Assembly: GCA_902363445.1 (NCBI GenBank) | Contig: CABJAB010000002.1 | Span: forward strand, 434,001 to 498,000 | Reading direction: 5' to 3' | Source: Lachnospiraceae bacterium | Lineage (GTDB): Bacteria > Bacillota > Clostridia > Lachnospirales > Lachnospiraceae | Length of the DNA: 64,000 nt | Position numbers and translations under genes: made by a program | The notes under the pieces: model-generated | The model's input: the letters and a program-made list of their open reading frames with translations, nothing else | The model's database searches: none | Told to the model about the DNA's origin: nothing | Shown: positions 42,071 through 51,008 of the stretch, one piece after another | How positions within the stretch are numbered: position 1 is the first letter of the stretch | Layout of the letters: each line of letters opens with the position of its first letter

Positions 42071-42862
42071 TTATTTCTTCTTAAAAAGCCCGGCCAACCT
42101 GGAAAAGAACCCGTTTTTCACATTCAGGTCCAGCATCGGCACTTCTTCACCGGTGACACGTCTTGCGATATTCATATAGGCTTGTCCCGCCATACAGTCC
42201 GATCCTGTCAGCGGCTCGCCCTGATTGCTGGAAATCACGATGTGCTCATCGTCAGGGACAGCGCCGATCAGATGGACAGCCAGGATATCAATGACATCTT
42301 CGATTGACATCATATCCCCCCTCTGAACCATATCCATCCGAATCCGGTTCACGATCAGATCGATGCGGCGGATCTCATTGGCCTCCAGGAGCCCGATGAT
42401 ACGGTCGGCGTCCCGGATGGCGGAAACCTCAGGCGTGGTGACCACGATTGCCCGGTCGGCTCCGGCTATGGCATTTTTGAAGCCCTGCTCTATGCCGGCG
42501 GGACAGTCCAAAAGGACATAGTCAAACTCTTCCCTCAAAGAATCGATCAGTTTCTTCATCTGCTCCGGTGACACACTGGACTTGTCCCTTGTCTGTGCCG
42601 AAGGCAGAAGCTGCAGATTCGGATACCTCTTATCCTTGATCAGCGCCTGGCTCATACGGCAGCTGCCTTCCACCACGTCCACCAGGTTATAAACGATCCT
42701 GTTCTCCAGACCCATCACCACATCCAGGTTTCTGAGACCGATATCTGTGTCGATCAAAACTACTTTCTTGTTCAGCATGGCAAGACCGATACCGAGGTTG
42801 GCTGATGTAGTGGTTTTTCCAACCCCTCCCTTGCCGGACGTAATTACAATGACTTCACTCAT
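42071..42862 (-). CDS. minD: Septum site-determining ATPase MinD
   Basis: A 263-residue deviant Walker ATPase. GKGGVGKTTTS lies near residues 10-20, VVLIDTDIGLRNLD near 35-48, and the C-terminal amphipathic membrane-targeting helix is FFSRLAGLFKKK. ATP-bound MinD recruits MinC to the membrane to block FtsZ ring formation near the poles. GGAGGAATGAG precedes the ATG. Confidence 0.97.
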   Translation of the reverse strand: MSEVIVITSGKGGVGKTTTSANLGIGLAMLNKKVVLIDTDIGLRNLDVVMGLENRIVYNLVDVVEGSCRMSQALIKDKRYPNLQLLPSAQTRDKSSVSPEQMKKLIDSLREEFDYVLLDCPAGIEQGFKNAIAGADRAIVVTTPEVSAIRDADRIIGLLEANEIRRIDLIVNRIRMDMVQRGDMMSIEDVIDILAVHLIGAVPDDEHIVISSNQGEPLTGSDCMAGQAYMNIARRVTGEEVPMLDLNVKNGFFSRLAGLFKKK

Positions 42863-42903
42863 AAACTCATTCCTCCAAGATTCAAATTCCCGCTGTCAGA
42901 TAC

Positions 42904-43578
42904 CTAACGAAAGCTGACCTCATCGATGACCTCTTTGCAGAGAGACTCTATGTAGATCTTGCCGAAGTCCAGGTACGCGATCTGCGCACCGCCCTCAGAG
43001 ACGTGACGGCCGCCGGTGCGGGCTGTTACGTCTCCTATCCGGATTTGAATTGGTTCCATCTCCAGGGCCACGACAATGGCATGCTTCTTTCCGCCCAATC
43101 CGGCTATTGCCGTACCGCGCAGGGTTCCCAGCACAATAATATTTCCTTTGGCGACAATCCTCGCCCCGGGGTTCACATCTCCTAAAATGACAATGTTCCC
43201 CTCTGCTTCCAGGACTTGTCCTGAACGAAGCGTCCCTTTATAGAATTGGCCGCTCCCGACAGGCTTCCCGTCGCCTTCCTCTTCTGCCTCTTCTTCCAGC
43301 GTGCGCCGGAAGAAGGCTTCTCGTGCTTTGTCCGTGTCGATGACACAGGAGATATCTATCTCTGAATTTTCACAAATGGTATTTACGATCTGATTCGTTT
43401 CTTCTGGTGTAAGAGTCCGTCCTTCAAAGGTAACGGCCATTTTCGCCCCGCGGAAAAATTTCGCGGAATCCCGGAATTTTGCGGTAATGTCCTCAAGGAG
43501 CTTGTCCATGGGGATTTCCGGATCCAGGAACACGGAAAGACCATAATTATTGCCTTTGATAATGACTGTCTGCCGCAT
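42904..43578 (-). CDS. minC: Septum site-determining inhibitor MinC
   Basis: A 224-residue FtsZ-assembly inhibitor. The N-terminal domain (residues ~1-95) has the MinC_N fold; the C-terminal triangular beta-helix (~118-215) shows its strand repeats (SGQVLEAEGNIVILGDVNPGARI, in part EGNIVILGDVNPGA near 128, and KGNIIVLGTLRGTA near 148), which bind MinD. An acidic linker (EEEAEEEGDG near 95) joins the two. It lies 41 bp upstream of minD and 20 bp downstream of the PBP2 gene. Confidence 0.93.
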   Translation of the reverse strand: MRQTVIIKGNNYGLSVFLDPEIPMDKLLEDITAKFRDSAKFFRGAKMAVTFEGRTLTPEETNQIVNTICENSEIDISCVIDTDKAREAFFRRTLEEEAEEEGDGKPVGSGQFYKGTLRSGQVLEAEGNIVILGDVNPGARIVAKGNIIVLGTLRGTAIAGLGGKKHAIVVALEMEPIQIRIGDVTARTGGRHVSEGGAQIAYLDFGKIYIESLCKEVIDEVSFR

Positions 43579-43598
43579 CTTATCACCTCACCGGTTTT

Positions 43599-46514
43599 TT
43601 ATTCTGGTATATAATCGTTAGCATCCGCCGCGTGATTTTCCTCTAAGATTGACTGCAGAGTGATATAACCGTACTGCAGGCGGAGAGCTTTTTCCGCGAT
43701 GGCTGCCGCATTGCTGGCCCCGTAGCCGTTGGGAATAGAAACAGAAACGGCCACCTCCGGCTCCACATAAGGATCCGTCTCCTGGATCCGCGCCGGGGCA
43801 TATCCGATAAAGGTACCATGGTTCGCCCGCTGCTTTGCCTGCTCGGCCGTACCGGATTTACCGGCAAACCCAACCTCTGTCTTAATGGGCGAATTTGCAA
43901 ACGTGGTAAAATACGTGCCGGCCGGGCCTACCACAGCCTCCATGCCGTTGTGCATCGCATCCCATGTAGACTGCGCCAGCTCCACATGCCCTTCCAGCTG
44001 AGGCGTATATTCCTGAGTCACTTCTCCGTTATTCTTCTGTATCTTGGAGATCAGGCTGTATTTATACAGATTTCCGCTGCTGGCTACCGCCGTCAGATAT
44101 CTGGAAAGATGGATGTTCGCGTAGGTATGAGTACCCTGTCCGATGGATGAAGGAATCGGGTTCTGATCCGTTATGTGAGGCTCGCTCTCCGCGATTTCCA
44201 CGCCGGATTTTGTGCCTAAGCCAAACATTTGAGCATATTTTTGTATGGTGGCAATACCCTTGTCCCCGTCATAATTTCCATTGGACTGGGAGAGCCGGAA
44301 GCCTACCTCCGAAAAGTAATAGTTACAGGACTGGGCGATGGCTCCGATCACGCTGAGCTTTCCGTGGCCGCCGGCCTGCCAGCACCGAAGATGCAGACCC
44401 TGTTTTTCGAAGACGCCCGTGTCGTCAATTTCCTCTGCCTCCGTTATAACGCCTTCCTCCAGGCCGATGGCCGTGGTCAGAACCTTGAAAATGGAACCCG
44501 GCGCCGTCTCCACCTGCGTGGCCCGATTCAGGAAGGGCTGACTTAAATCGTTATACAGCTGGTTGTAATATGCCACATCGATGGAACCGGAAAATTTATT
44601 GATATCATATCCTGGATAAGTGACCAGCGCTTTGACCTCACCGGTTTTGACATCGGTTATGATACAGGATGCGGAGCAGGGGTCGAGAGCCATCTGAGCC
44701 GGAGTCAGTTCCAAATTGGCTATTTTCTCTTTCAGGAAATTGAACGCCGCCTTCTTTCCTCCTTCTGACAGACTGGCGATGGCGGCCTCGTCATGTTCCA
44801 GAACGCCCTGCTCATAAAGGCAGAGACAGAGCTCTCTTCCGGAGATAACGTCATCCTCGATCAAATATTTATAGATTAGCTTATGAAATCCGACATCACT
44901 GTCCATGGCGGCGGCAAGCGTATTCACCAGCGACTGGAAGGTATCATCCGTACTGGTGTATTTTTCCTGAGTAGAAAGCTTCGTAGTGTCGATCCAATTG
45001 CTCTCCACCGCATGATACAGGAAATCGTGGAAGCTGACCGTCTCATTGACCCAGCCCAGATAGATTTCATCTTCTGAATTCAGGGAACCTTCCAGGAAAT
45101 AGGAATTGTCCCTCATATAATCAAATACGTAATCCTGATAATCCTGCATGGATTTCTCACACTTATCAAACGCAGGAGCCTCCGCCGAAGACAGCTGGGA
45201 TAAAAGCTCCGGGATCACGGAAGCCTTTCTGTCCACAAAACGGTCGTGAATGCTCTTTTCCAGATCGCTGGCATCATCCGCCGCAAAATGGCTCATGGAC
45301 AGAATATTGTTATTGATAAACTGATAATACGCGTTCTTTACAGGAATCTTTATATCGGAAGTATCGGTATCGTCTGTGATCACATAGGATTCATCATCCG
45401 TCAGCTTTGCCACCAGGATACCGGCCAGGCTCTGTTCAATCAGGGCATAAATACCCACCTGCAGATCCCGGTCTATGGTCAGGTATACATCGCTTCCGGC
45501 CTCCGGGTCCACCGTATCGGTCACTTCCAGGATACGCCCCTCGCTGTCCAGGTACATGGTCTGGCTTCCCTTGATCCCAGTCAGATTGAGCTCCATAGCG
45601 GACTCGATTCCGGATTTCCCCACCACATCATTCAGCTCATAACTGTCATTTTGTCCCTGAAGCTCCTCCAGTTCTTCCTGATCCGCCTTTCCGGTATAAC
45701 CGAGAATATGGGCGAAAGCATAGCTGTCATTATAAACGCGGATAGTTTCTTCTTCTACGTTTACCTCCTGCAGTTCATCCGAATGTTCTTTGATATCCGC
45801 CACCGTTTCCAGCTTCACATCCGAAGCCACTGTTACGGCATCATAACGACGGTATGCGTTAAGTGCCATCGCATAGCGGATATTCATGAGCTTGAGCGCC
45901 ATGGTATCTTCAATCTCGTAGGTGGTCTTGTCCTGATTCGTCCCGATTCCATACCGTTCCTTCAGCGTCTCAAACAGATCGGCTGCGGAAATATTGGAAG
46001 GATATCTTCCCTTTTCATCATCCAGACCATCTGTGCTCTTCAAACCGTATACATCCCGAAGGAACCGGCGTCTCTCTTCTTCTGTGCTGGTGGTGTATTG
46101 CGGAACACCGTTTTCGTCCAGTGCAATGGACAAAGACGTTATCAGAGTCTCACCATGCTTCTCAAGGATAGGGATAAGACGGAGCAGCATTTCATTTCTC
46201 TGATATCCGTTCGCATAAACTCCCGTATCGCCGACGGTGACCGCATAGGCCAGCTTGTTGTAGGCCAGAAGGTTTCCGTTCCGGTCATAAATGTTCCCTC
46301 TTGTTCCGGAAACATTGACAGTCTTGAGCGTCTTCTGGACATAATTTTCCTGGTAGTCAGCCCCCTCCACGATCTGCAGCTTGAAAAGACGGAACACCAG
46401 ACTGGTGAACATAGCGATAAAAATAATACTGACCACGAACAGCCTGGATTTCACCACCCTCTTAACGCCGCTTACGAGAATTTCCCAAATTTCACTAAAC
46501 AAATTTTGTCGCAC
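43599..46514 (-). CDS. mrdA: Penicillin-binding protein 2 (elongation transpeptidase) with a large insertion
   Basis: A 971-residue class B PBP that cross-links peptidoglycan during side-wall growth with RodA. One membrane helix (residues ~22-45) is followed by a dimerisation domain and a transpeptidase domain with active-site motifs SIFK (near 671), SCN (near 728) and KSG (near 884). Between LTIDRDLQVGIY (near 342) and SCIITDVKTGEV (near 616) lie ~240 residues absent from ordinary PBP2s, which are 600-720 long. The annotated GTG at 46514 abuts its ribosome site; TTG at 46502, 11 nt after GGAG, may be the real start. It overlaps mreD by 20 bp. Confidence 0.93.
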   Translation of the reverse strand: MRQNLFSEIWEILVSGVKRVVKSRLFVVSIIFIAMFTSLVFRLFKLQIVEGADYQENYVQKTLKTVNVSGTRGNIYDRNGNLLAYNKLAYAVTVGDTGVYANGYQRNEMLLRLIPILEKHGETLITSLSIALDENGVPQYTTSTEEERRRFLRDVYGLKSTDGLDDEKGRYPSNISAADLFETLKERYGIGTNQDKTTYEIEDTMALKLMNIRYAMALNAYRRYDAVTVASDVKLETVADIKEHSDELQEVNVEEETIRVYNDSYAFAHILGYTGKADQEELEELQGQNDSYELNDVVGKSGIESAMELNLTGIKGSQTMYLDSEGRILEVTDTVDPEAGSDVYLTIDRDLQVGIYALIEQSLAGILVAKLTDDESYVITDDTDTSDIKIPVKNAYYQFINNNILSMSHFAADDASDLEKSIHDRFVDRKASVIPELLSQLSSAEAPAFDKCEKSMQDYQDYVFDYMRDNSYFLEGSLNSEDEIYLGWVNETVSFHDFLYHAVESNWIDTTKLSTQEKYTSTDDTFQSLVNTLAAAMDSDVGFHKLIYKYLIEDDVISGRELCLCLYEQGVLEHDEAAIASLSEGGKKAAFNFLKEKIANLELTPAQMALDPCSASCIITDVKTGEVKALVTYPGYDINKFSGSIDVAYYNQLYNDLSQPFLNRATQVETAPGSIFKVLTTAIGLEEGVITEAEEIDDTGVFEKQGLHLRCWQAGGHGKLSVIGAIAQSCNYYFSEVGFRLSQSNGNYDGDKGIATIQKYAQMFGLGTKSGVEIAESEPHITDQNPIPSSIGQGTHTYANIHLSRYLTAVASSGNLYKYSLISKIQKNNGEVTQEYTPQLEGHVELAQSTWDAMHNGMEAVVGPAGTYFTTFANSPIKTEVGFAGKSGTAEQAKQRANHGTFIGYAPARIQETDPYVEPEVAVSVSIPNGYGASNAAAIAEKALRLQYGYITLQSILEENHAADANDYIPE

Positions 46515-47019
46515 TCCTTCGTTCTGTCATTTCCAGTTTATAATTGATAAAAGAAAGCAGCTGATAAATGATACCTGTCAGGACCACCGTATAAATCACT
46601 TCCGGCAAGATCACATGAGTCAGATAATATACAAAATCCAGCCGATTCCTCACAAGGAACTGGAAAACATAAAAATACAGGTTGTATAAGATGCTGCTGA
46701 ATGTGGTGACAATGAGCGGGAACACAATGTAATCCGAATACATCCACTGATGGAAAGCGCCGTTTATATAGCCTACGATAATGTAGATTATCATATGGAA
46801 TCCCAGCGCGTTCATCGATACAATGTCCGTAAAAAGGCCGCAGAACAGCCCGATTACCATTCCCTGGATCTTTCCCTTCATAAATCCGAAAGACACGGTG
46901 ATGATCAAAAGGATGTTGGGAACCGTATCAATCAGGGGAACATTTGCAAATATTCCGTACTGGAGGAAAAAGCCGGCGAAAATGACGGCTGCCATCACAA
47001 GAATCCGCTTGATTTTCAT
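46495..47019 (-). CDS. mreD: Rod shape-determining protein MreD
   Basis: A 174-residue integral membrane protein with about five helices and little extracellular sequence. It shows the MreD pattern (IPNILLIITVSFGFMKG-type strand near 38-54, in part ILLIITVSFGF; and VIGLFCGLFTDI near 55). It belongs to the elongasome with MreC, RodA and PBP2. It overlaps mreC by 4 bp (ATGA) and PBP2 by 20 bp. Confidence 0.92.
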   Translation of the reverse strand: MKIKRILVMAAVIFAGFFLQYGIFANVPLIDTVPNILLIITVSFGFMKGKIQGMVIGLFCGLFTDIVSMNALGFHMIIYIIVGYINGAFHQWMYSDYIVFPLIVTTFSSILYNLYFYVFQFLVRNRLDFVYYLTHVILPEVIYTVVLTGIIYQLLSFINYKLEMTERRSATKFV

Positions 47020-47876
47020 GACTGATTCTCCTCGCCTGTTACTTTCAGGGTCTTGATGACCAGAACCGTCTGCAGATGGTCAAAATCCACCACCGGCACG
47101 AGATACCCGGATTTGGTCACATTATTGCTGTCCGTCTGAATATCCTGGGCATAGCCGATCAGGATGTTCGGCAGATATTTGTCGCTGATATTGGAGGTCA
47201 CAATCTTGTCGTCATCCCAGATATTGTCATTCTTATCGATATAACTGAGACGGAGCTTCCCTTCACTGTAAAGCTTCAGATCTCCGGAAACGATACAGGT
47301 ATCGCCGGAATTCAAGGACATGGCGCTCACGTTGCTGTCGTCGTCGATGATGGAACGTACCTTAGCAAAATCTTTCCCCACTTCTGTGACGATTCCTACC
47401 AGGCCTCCGCCGGCGATCACATTCATATCCACTTGGATGCCGTCCTCTGTTCCCTTGTCGATCACAAAGGAATGGTACCAGTTCCCCGCGTCCTTTTGTA
47501 TCACCCGGGCTCCTGTCATCTCATAGTCCGTATACTGTCCCTTCAGTTCGAACAGCTCTTTTAGCTGCTTGAGCTCCGTCTGCCCCTGCTGATAATTTCC
47601 GATATCCTCCTTAAGAGAAGCCAGCTCCTCCTTTAACTGCTGATTCTCCGCCCTGGCCTCCTCCAGACTCTGATAGTCATAAGCGGTATCCGCAAAGCCG
47701 GTCCCCAGATGATTCAGTCCCTTCTGCATGGGAAGTAGCACAGAGTTCACTGCGTTGGTCACCGGACTTAAGAATCCCGGCTTAAAGTAATTGACGGTCA
47801 GAAGCCCGATACAAAACAGTATCAGAAAAAACAACAGGTATCTGGCCGGCAAAGAAGCTTTCTTTTTGTTCTTCAT
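47016..47876 (-). CDS. mreC: Rod shape-determining protein MreC
   Basis: A 286-residue bitopic protein with an N-terminal membrane helix (residues ~10-30), a coiled coil (~65-110, EEARAENQQLKEELASL) and a beta-barrel head (~120-280) with VIAGGGLVGIVTEVG near 155-168. It activates PBP2 on the outside of the membrane. The ATG lies 1 bp after the radC stop; in Bacillus mreB sits between these two genes, but here it does not. Confidence 0.95.
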   Translation of the reverse strand: MKNKKKASLPARYLLFFLILFCIGLLTVNYFKPGFLSPVTNAVNSVLLPMQKGLNHLGTGFADTAYDYQSLEEARAENQQLKEELASLKEDIGNYQQGQTELKQLKELFELKGQYTDYEMTGARVIQKDAGNWYHSFVIDKGTEDGIQVDMNVIAGGGLVGIVTEVGKDFAKVRSIIDDDSNVSAMSLNSGDTCIVSGDLKLYSEGKLRLSYIDKNDNIWDDDKIVTSNISDKYLPNILIGYAQDIQTDSNNVTKSGYLVPVVDFDHLQTVLVIKTLKVTGEENQS

Positions 47877-47877
47877 C

Positions 47878-48576
47878 CTACAATATTCCTCGTTCTTTTA
47901 AACTGATAAAACAATTGTCCCCGATTATGATATGGTCGGCCAGGGAAATTCCCAGAAGCCTGCCTGCTTCATACACCCTGCGGGTCACCAGGATATCCTC
48001 TTTGCTGGGGTCAGGGTCGCCGCTGGGATGGTTATGTAGCAGAATGATACTGACCGCCTGGTATTTTAACGCTTCCAAAAAGATTTCCCTGGGAGAGACC
48101 AGGGAGCTGTTCACCGTGCCCATGGAAATCACCAGGTCATGGAGAAAACGGCTTTTTGTATCCAAAAGCACCACCCGGAGCTCTTCTTTTTCCTTGTGGC
48201 GCATTTCTTCCATGAAGTATGCCGCAACGGCTCCAGGAGAAACAAACGCCTTCTCCCTGTCGATGCTTTTTCTGCTCATCCGCTTTGAAAGCTCTCCGAT
48301 GCAGGAAAGCTGTATGGCCTTAACCTTGCCGATACCAGGTATGGACTGAAACTCCCGGACGTTCAGGTGATGAAGTCCCAAAAGCCCGTCCACAGAAGGA
48401 TTCAGAGACAGCACATGCCTGGCTGTCTGCAGCGCTCCCTGCCCCTTCGTACCGGTCCGGAGGATCACTGCCAAAAGCTCTGCGTCGGACAGTGCCGCCG
48501 GCCCCAAGGCCATACATTTTTCATAAGGACGTTCGGAAGCCGGCAGCTCCCGAATGGTATTTTTCTTTTCTTCCAT
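47878..48576 (-). CDS. radC: RadC-family JAB domain protein
   Basis: A 232-residue protein. A helix-hairpin-helix region (residues ~25-105, with SIPGIGKVKAIQL) is followed by the JAB/MPN+ domain with metal motif HNHPSGDPDPSKED (near 183-196). Despite the name, a role in DNA repair is not shown for the family. The start at 48576 follows AAAGGAGACG; the longer ORF from 48636 lacks a ribosome site. In many Firmicutes it heads the mre cluster, as here. No clear promoter was found; a candidate extended -10, TGCTAAACT, lies near 48672 on the - strand. Confidence 0.93.
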   Translation of the reverse strand: MEEKKNTIRELPASERPYEKCMALGPAALSDAELLAVILRTGTKGQGALQTARHVLSLNPSVDGLLGLHHLNVREFQSIPGIGKVKAIQLSCIGELSKRMSRKSIDREKAFVSPGAVAAYFMEEMRHKEKEELRVVLLDTKSRFLHDLVISMGTVNSSLVSPREIFLEALKYQAVSIILLHNHPSGDPDPSKEDILVTRRVYEAGRLLGISLADHIIIGDNCFISLKERGIL

Positions 48577-48727
48577 AGGCTCGTCTCCTTTTTCCTTATG
48601 GGATGACAAGCCAGTCAAAAACCGGAGTCTTACCAAAAACCCCCCGTAAAACCAAAATTTTACTAACTAACAGTTTAGCACAATTTTTATCCTCTGTACA
48701 CCAGAAATATGAATCTTAATGAATTCC

Positions 48728-50011
48728 TCAGAAAGATATCACATTTTTATCCAGCATTTTCTGCACGGAAAAAAGGATGCCGGTCTTCGCGTGATAGTAA
48801 GTCAGCCCTCCCTGAAAAAAGACCGTATAGGGCGGTTTTAAAGGCCCGTCGGCAGAAAGCTCGATGGAAGAACCCTGTACAAACGCTCCGGCCGCCATGA
48901 TGACATCGGAATCGTATCCCGGCATCGGCCAAGGTTCCGGGGTGACAAAAGAATCCACAGGAGCCGCCGCCTGAATACCCAGGCAGAAAGCTTTCAAAGC
49001 TTCGGGAGATCCGAGATCGACCGCCTGGATGATGTCATGACGGGCGGTATCCGAAGACGGATATACGGGAAATCCCAGTCTCTCATACACCGCCGCTGCA
49101 AATATGGCTCCTTTTATGGCGCCGGCAGTCACTGTAGGCGCAAGAAAAAATCCTTGATAAAGAGTCTGGTTCAGTCCAAGACTGGCCCCCACTTCTTTTC
49201 CAAGACCCGGAGAACTAAGACGATATGCCGCCTGTTCAATACAAGCTTCTTTTCCTACGATATAGCCGCCGCAGGGGGCCAGGCCGCCTCCCGGATTTTT
49301 GATAAGAGAACCCACGCACATATCGGCCCCCACCTCTGTTGGTTCCGTCTCTTCTGAAAATTCTCCGTAGCAGTTATCCACCATACAGATGATGTCCGGC
49401 TTTTTTTCCTTGAGAAAAGAAATCAATTCTCCAATACGTAAGACCGATAAGGTAGGTCTGGAGGCATATCCTTTAGAACGCTGAATGGCAGCCAGCTTCG
49501 TTCTGTCATTCAAGCGCGCCGCAATCGCTTCAAAGTCGAAGGAACCGTCGGGCTTCAGGTCAGCCTGAGCGTATGTGATGCCATATTCCCTCAGAGATCC
49601 TTTGGATTCCCGTATTCCGATGACTTCTTCCAGAGTATCATAAGGCTTTCCCACCGGTGAAAGGAGCTCGTCTCCCGGCCGGAGATTCGCAGCCAGCGCA
49701 ACATTCAGCGCATGAGTGCCACAGGTGATCTGCGGCCGTACTAACGCCGCTTCCGCATGAAAAACATCTGCATACACCGCTTCCAGGGTCTCCCGTCCCA
49801 GGTCATTGTATCCGTATCCGGTCGATCCAGAAAAATGTGCCTCCGCCACTCTGTTCTTCTGCATGGCATGAAGCACTTTAAGCTGGTTATATTCAGCGGT
49901 CCTGTCAATTTTGTCGAAGCGGCCTCTTAAAGAAGCTTCCACTTCTGTCCCCAGCTCCAGGACCTTTTTGTCTATACCGATGTTCTGATACATCGTCTCC
50001 AATGATTCCAT
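48728..50011 (-). CDS. Methionine gamma-lyase family PLP enzyme (YnbB-like)
   Basis: A 427-residue PLP-dependent enzyme of the Met_gamma_lyase/aluminium-resistance family. The PLP-lysine region is in QRSKGYASRPT (near 198) and the nearby MVDNCYGEFSE segment (near 237) is typical. The family is next to miaA or hfq in many Firmicutes; here it follows miaA by 28 bp. Its real substrate is not known; the aluminium-resistance label is historical. hfq, usual between miaA and this gene in some relatives, is not present in the window. AGGGAGACAG precedes the ATG. Confidence 0.9.
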   Translation of the reverse strand: MESLETMYQNIGIDKKVLELGTEVEASLRGRFDKIDRTAEYNQLKVLHAMQKNRVAEAHFSGSTGYGYNDLGRETLEAVYADVFHAEAALVRPQITCGTHALNVALAANLRPGDELLSPVGKPYDTLEEVIGIRESKGSLREYGITYAQADLKPDGSFDFEAIAARLNDRTKLAAIQRSKGYASRPTLSVLRIGELISFLKEKKPDIICMVDNCYGEFSEETEPTEVGADMCVGSLIKNPGGGLAPCGGYIVGKEACIEQAAYRLSSPGLGKEVGASLGLNQTLYQGFFLAPTVTAGAIKGAIFAAAVYERLGFPVYPSSDTARHDIIQAVDLGSPEALKAFCLGIQAAAPVDSFVTPEPWPMPGYDSDVIMAAGAFVQGSSIELSADGPLKPPYTVFFQGGLTYYHAKTGILFSVQKMLDKNVISF

Positions 50012-50039
50012 ATTCTGTCTCCCTTTTTCTTTCTGCTGT

Positions 50040-50996
50040 TCAACCGTTTGTCCGGCCGGACGTGACCATTCTTTTTCTCATGATGTCCTCAATGTCCAAA
50101 AGAATCTCTTCTTCCAATCTGCCGTCCATGGAAACCCAGTCAGTCTGTCTCTCCCGCTTGAACCAGGTCAGCTGTCTTTTCGCAAAATGTCTGGTATCCC
50201 GCTTCAGTATCCGGACGGCTTCGGAAAGAGTCGTCTCCCCATCCAGATATGCCAGAAGTTCTTTATAGCCCAGTCCCCGCATGGATACCATATCTCTCGT
50301 ATAGCCCATTTCCCTCAGATGCCGGACTTCGTCTAAAAGCCCATCTTTCATCATCTTGTCCACACGAAGATCGATGCGCTCATAAAGCTCCGTCCGGTCC
50401 CGGAACAGCACCACATAAGCAAACTGATAAGGAGATTCCTTTTCCCGTTCAGCCTGGTTATGCTCCGAAATGGGCTTCCCTGTTTTCTCGTAGAACTCCA
50501 AAGCACGGATCACACGTTTTATATTATTTTCATGGATATCTTCTGCGGACCGGGCATCCCTCTCCCTAAGCATCTGATGGAGATATCCCGCGCCCCTTTC
50601 CTCCGCCAGTCTTTCCAGCCTTTCTCTGTACCCGGTATCCGCATCATTTTCCGTAAAATCAATGTCATACAACAGGGCTTGAATATAAAAGCCGGTTCCT
50701 CCGGTGAGTATCGGCAGATGTCCCCGTTCATAAATTCCATTTATTGCTTCTTTGGCCATACTTTGAAATTTTACCACATGAAAGGGCTCTTCCGGCCGCA
50801 GGACGTCAATAAGATGGTGGGAAATCCCCGCCATCTCTTCTTTTGTCACTTTCGCGGATCCAATGTCCATGTATTGGTAGACCTGCATGGAATCCGCGCT
50901 GATTATCTCTCCGCCAAAGGCCTTGGCCGCCCGAATGGAAAGCGCTGTCTTCCCGACGGCCGTGGGGCCGGTCAATATCAATAAGGGTTTTTTCAT
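50040..50996 (-). CDS. miaA: tRNA dimethylallyltransferase
   Basis: A 318-residue enzyme that adds a dimethylallyl group to A37 of tRNAs reading UNN codons. The P-loop LTGPTAVGKTAL lies near residues 8-19, ISADSMQVYQYMDIGSAK near 33 and LTGGTGFYIQALLYD near 98, given here in part as TGGTGFYIQ. Its product is the substrate of MiaB (56536) in the same run of genes. It lies 12 bp after mutL. Confidence 0.96.
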   Translation of the reverse strand: MKKPLLILTGPTAVGKTALSIRAAKAFGGEIISADSMQVYQYMDIGSAKVTKEEMAGISHHLIDVLRPEEPFHVVKFQSMAKEAINGIYERGHLPILTGGTGFYIQALLYDIDFTENDADTGYRERLERLAEERGAGYLHQMLRERDARSAEDIHENNIKRVIRALEFYEKTGKPISEHNQAEREKESPYQFAYVVLFRDRTELYERIDLRVDKMMKDGLLDEVRHLREMGYTRDMVSMRGLGYKELLAYLDGETTLSEAVRILKRDTRHFAKRQLTWFKRERQTDWVSMDGRLEEEILLDIEDIMRKRMVTSGRTNG

Positions 50997-51008
50997 CTTT
51001 ATGATCCT

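Noticed and set aside
45246..46547. A 433-residue + strand ORF opposite the PBP2 gene
   Set aside because: The PBP2 frame carries all catalytic motifs; the antisense product has no recognisable domain and no ribosome site. Long antisense ORFs arise by codon bias.
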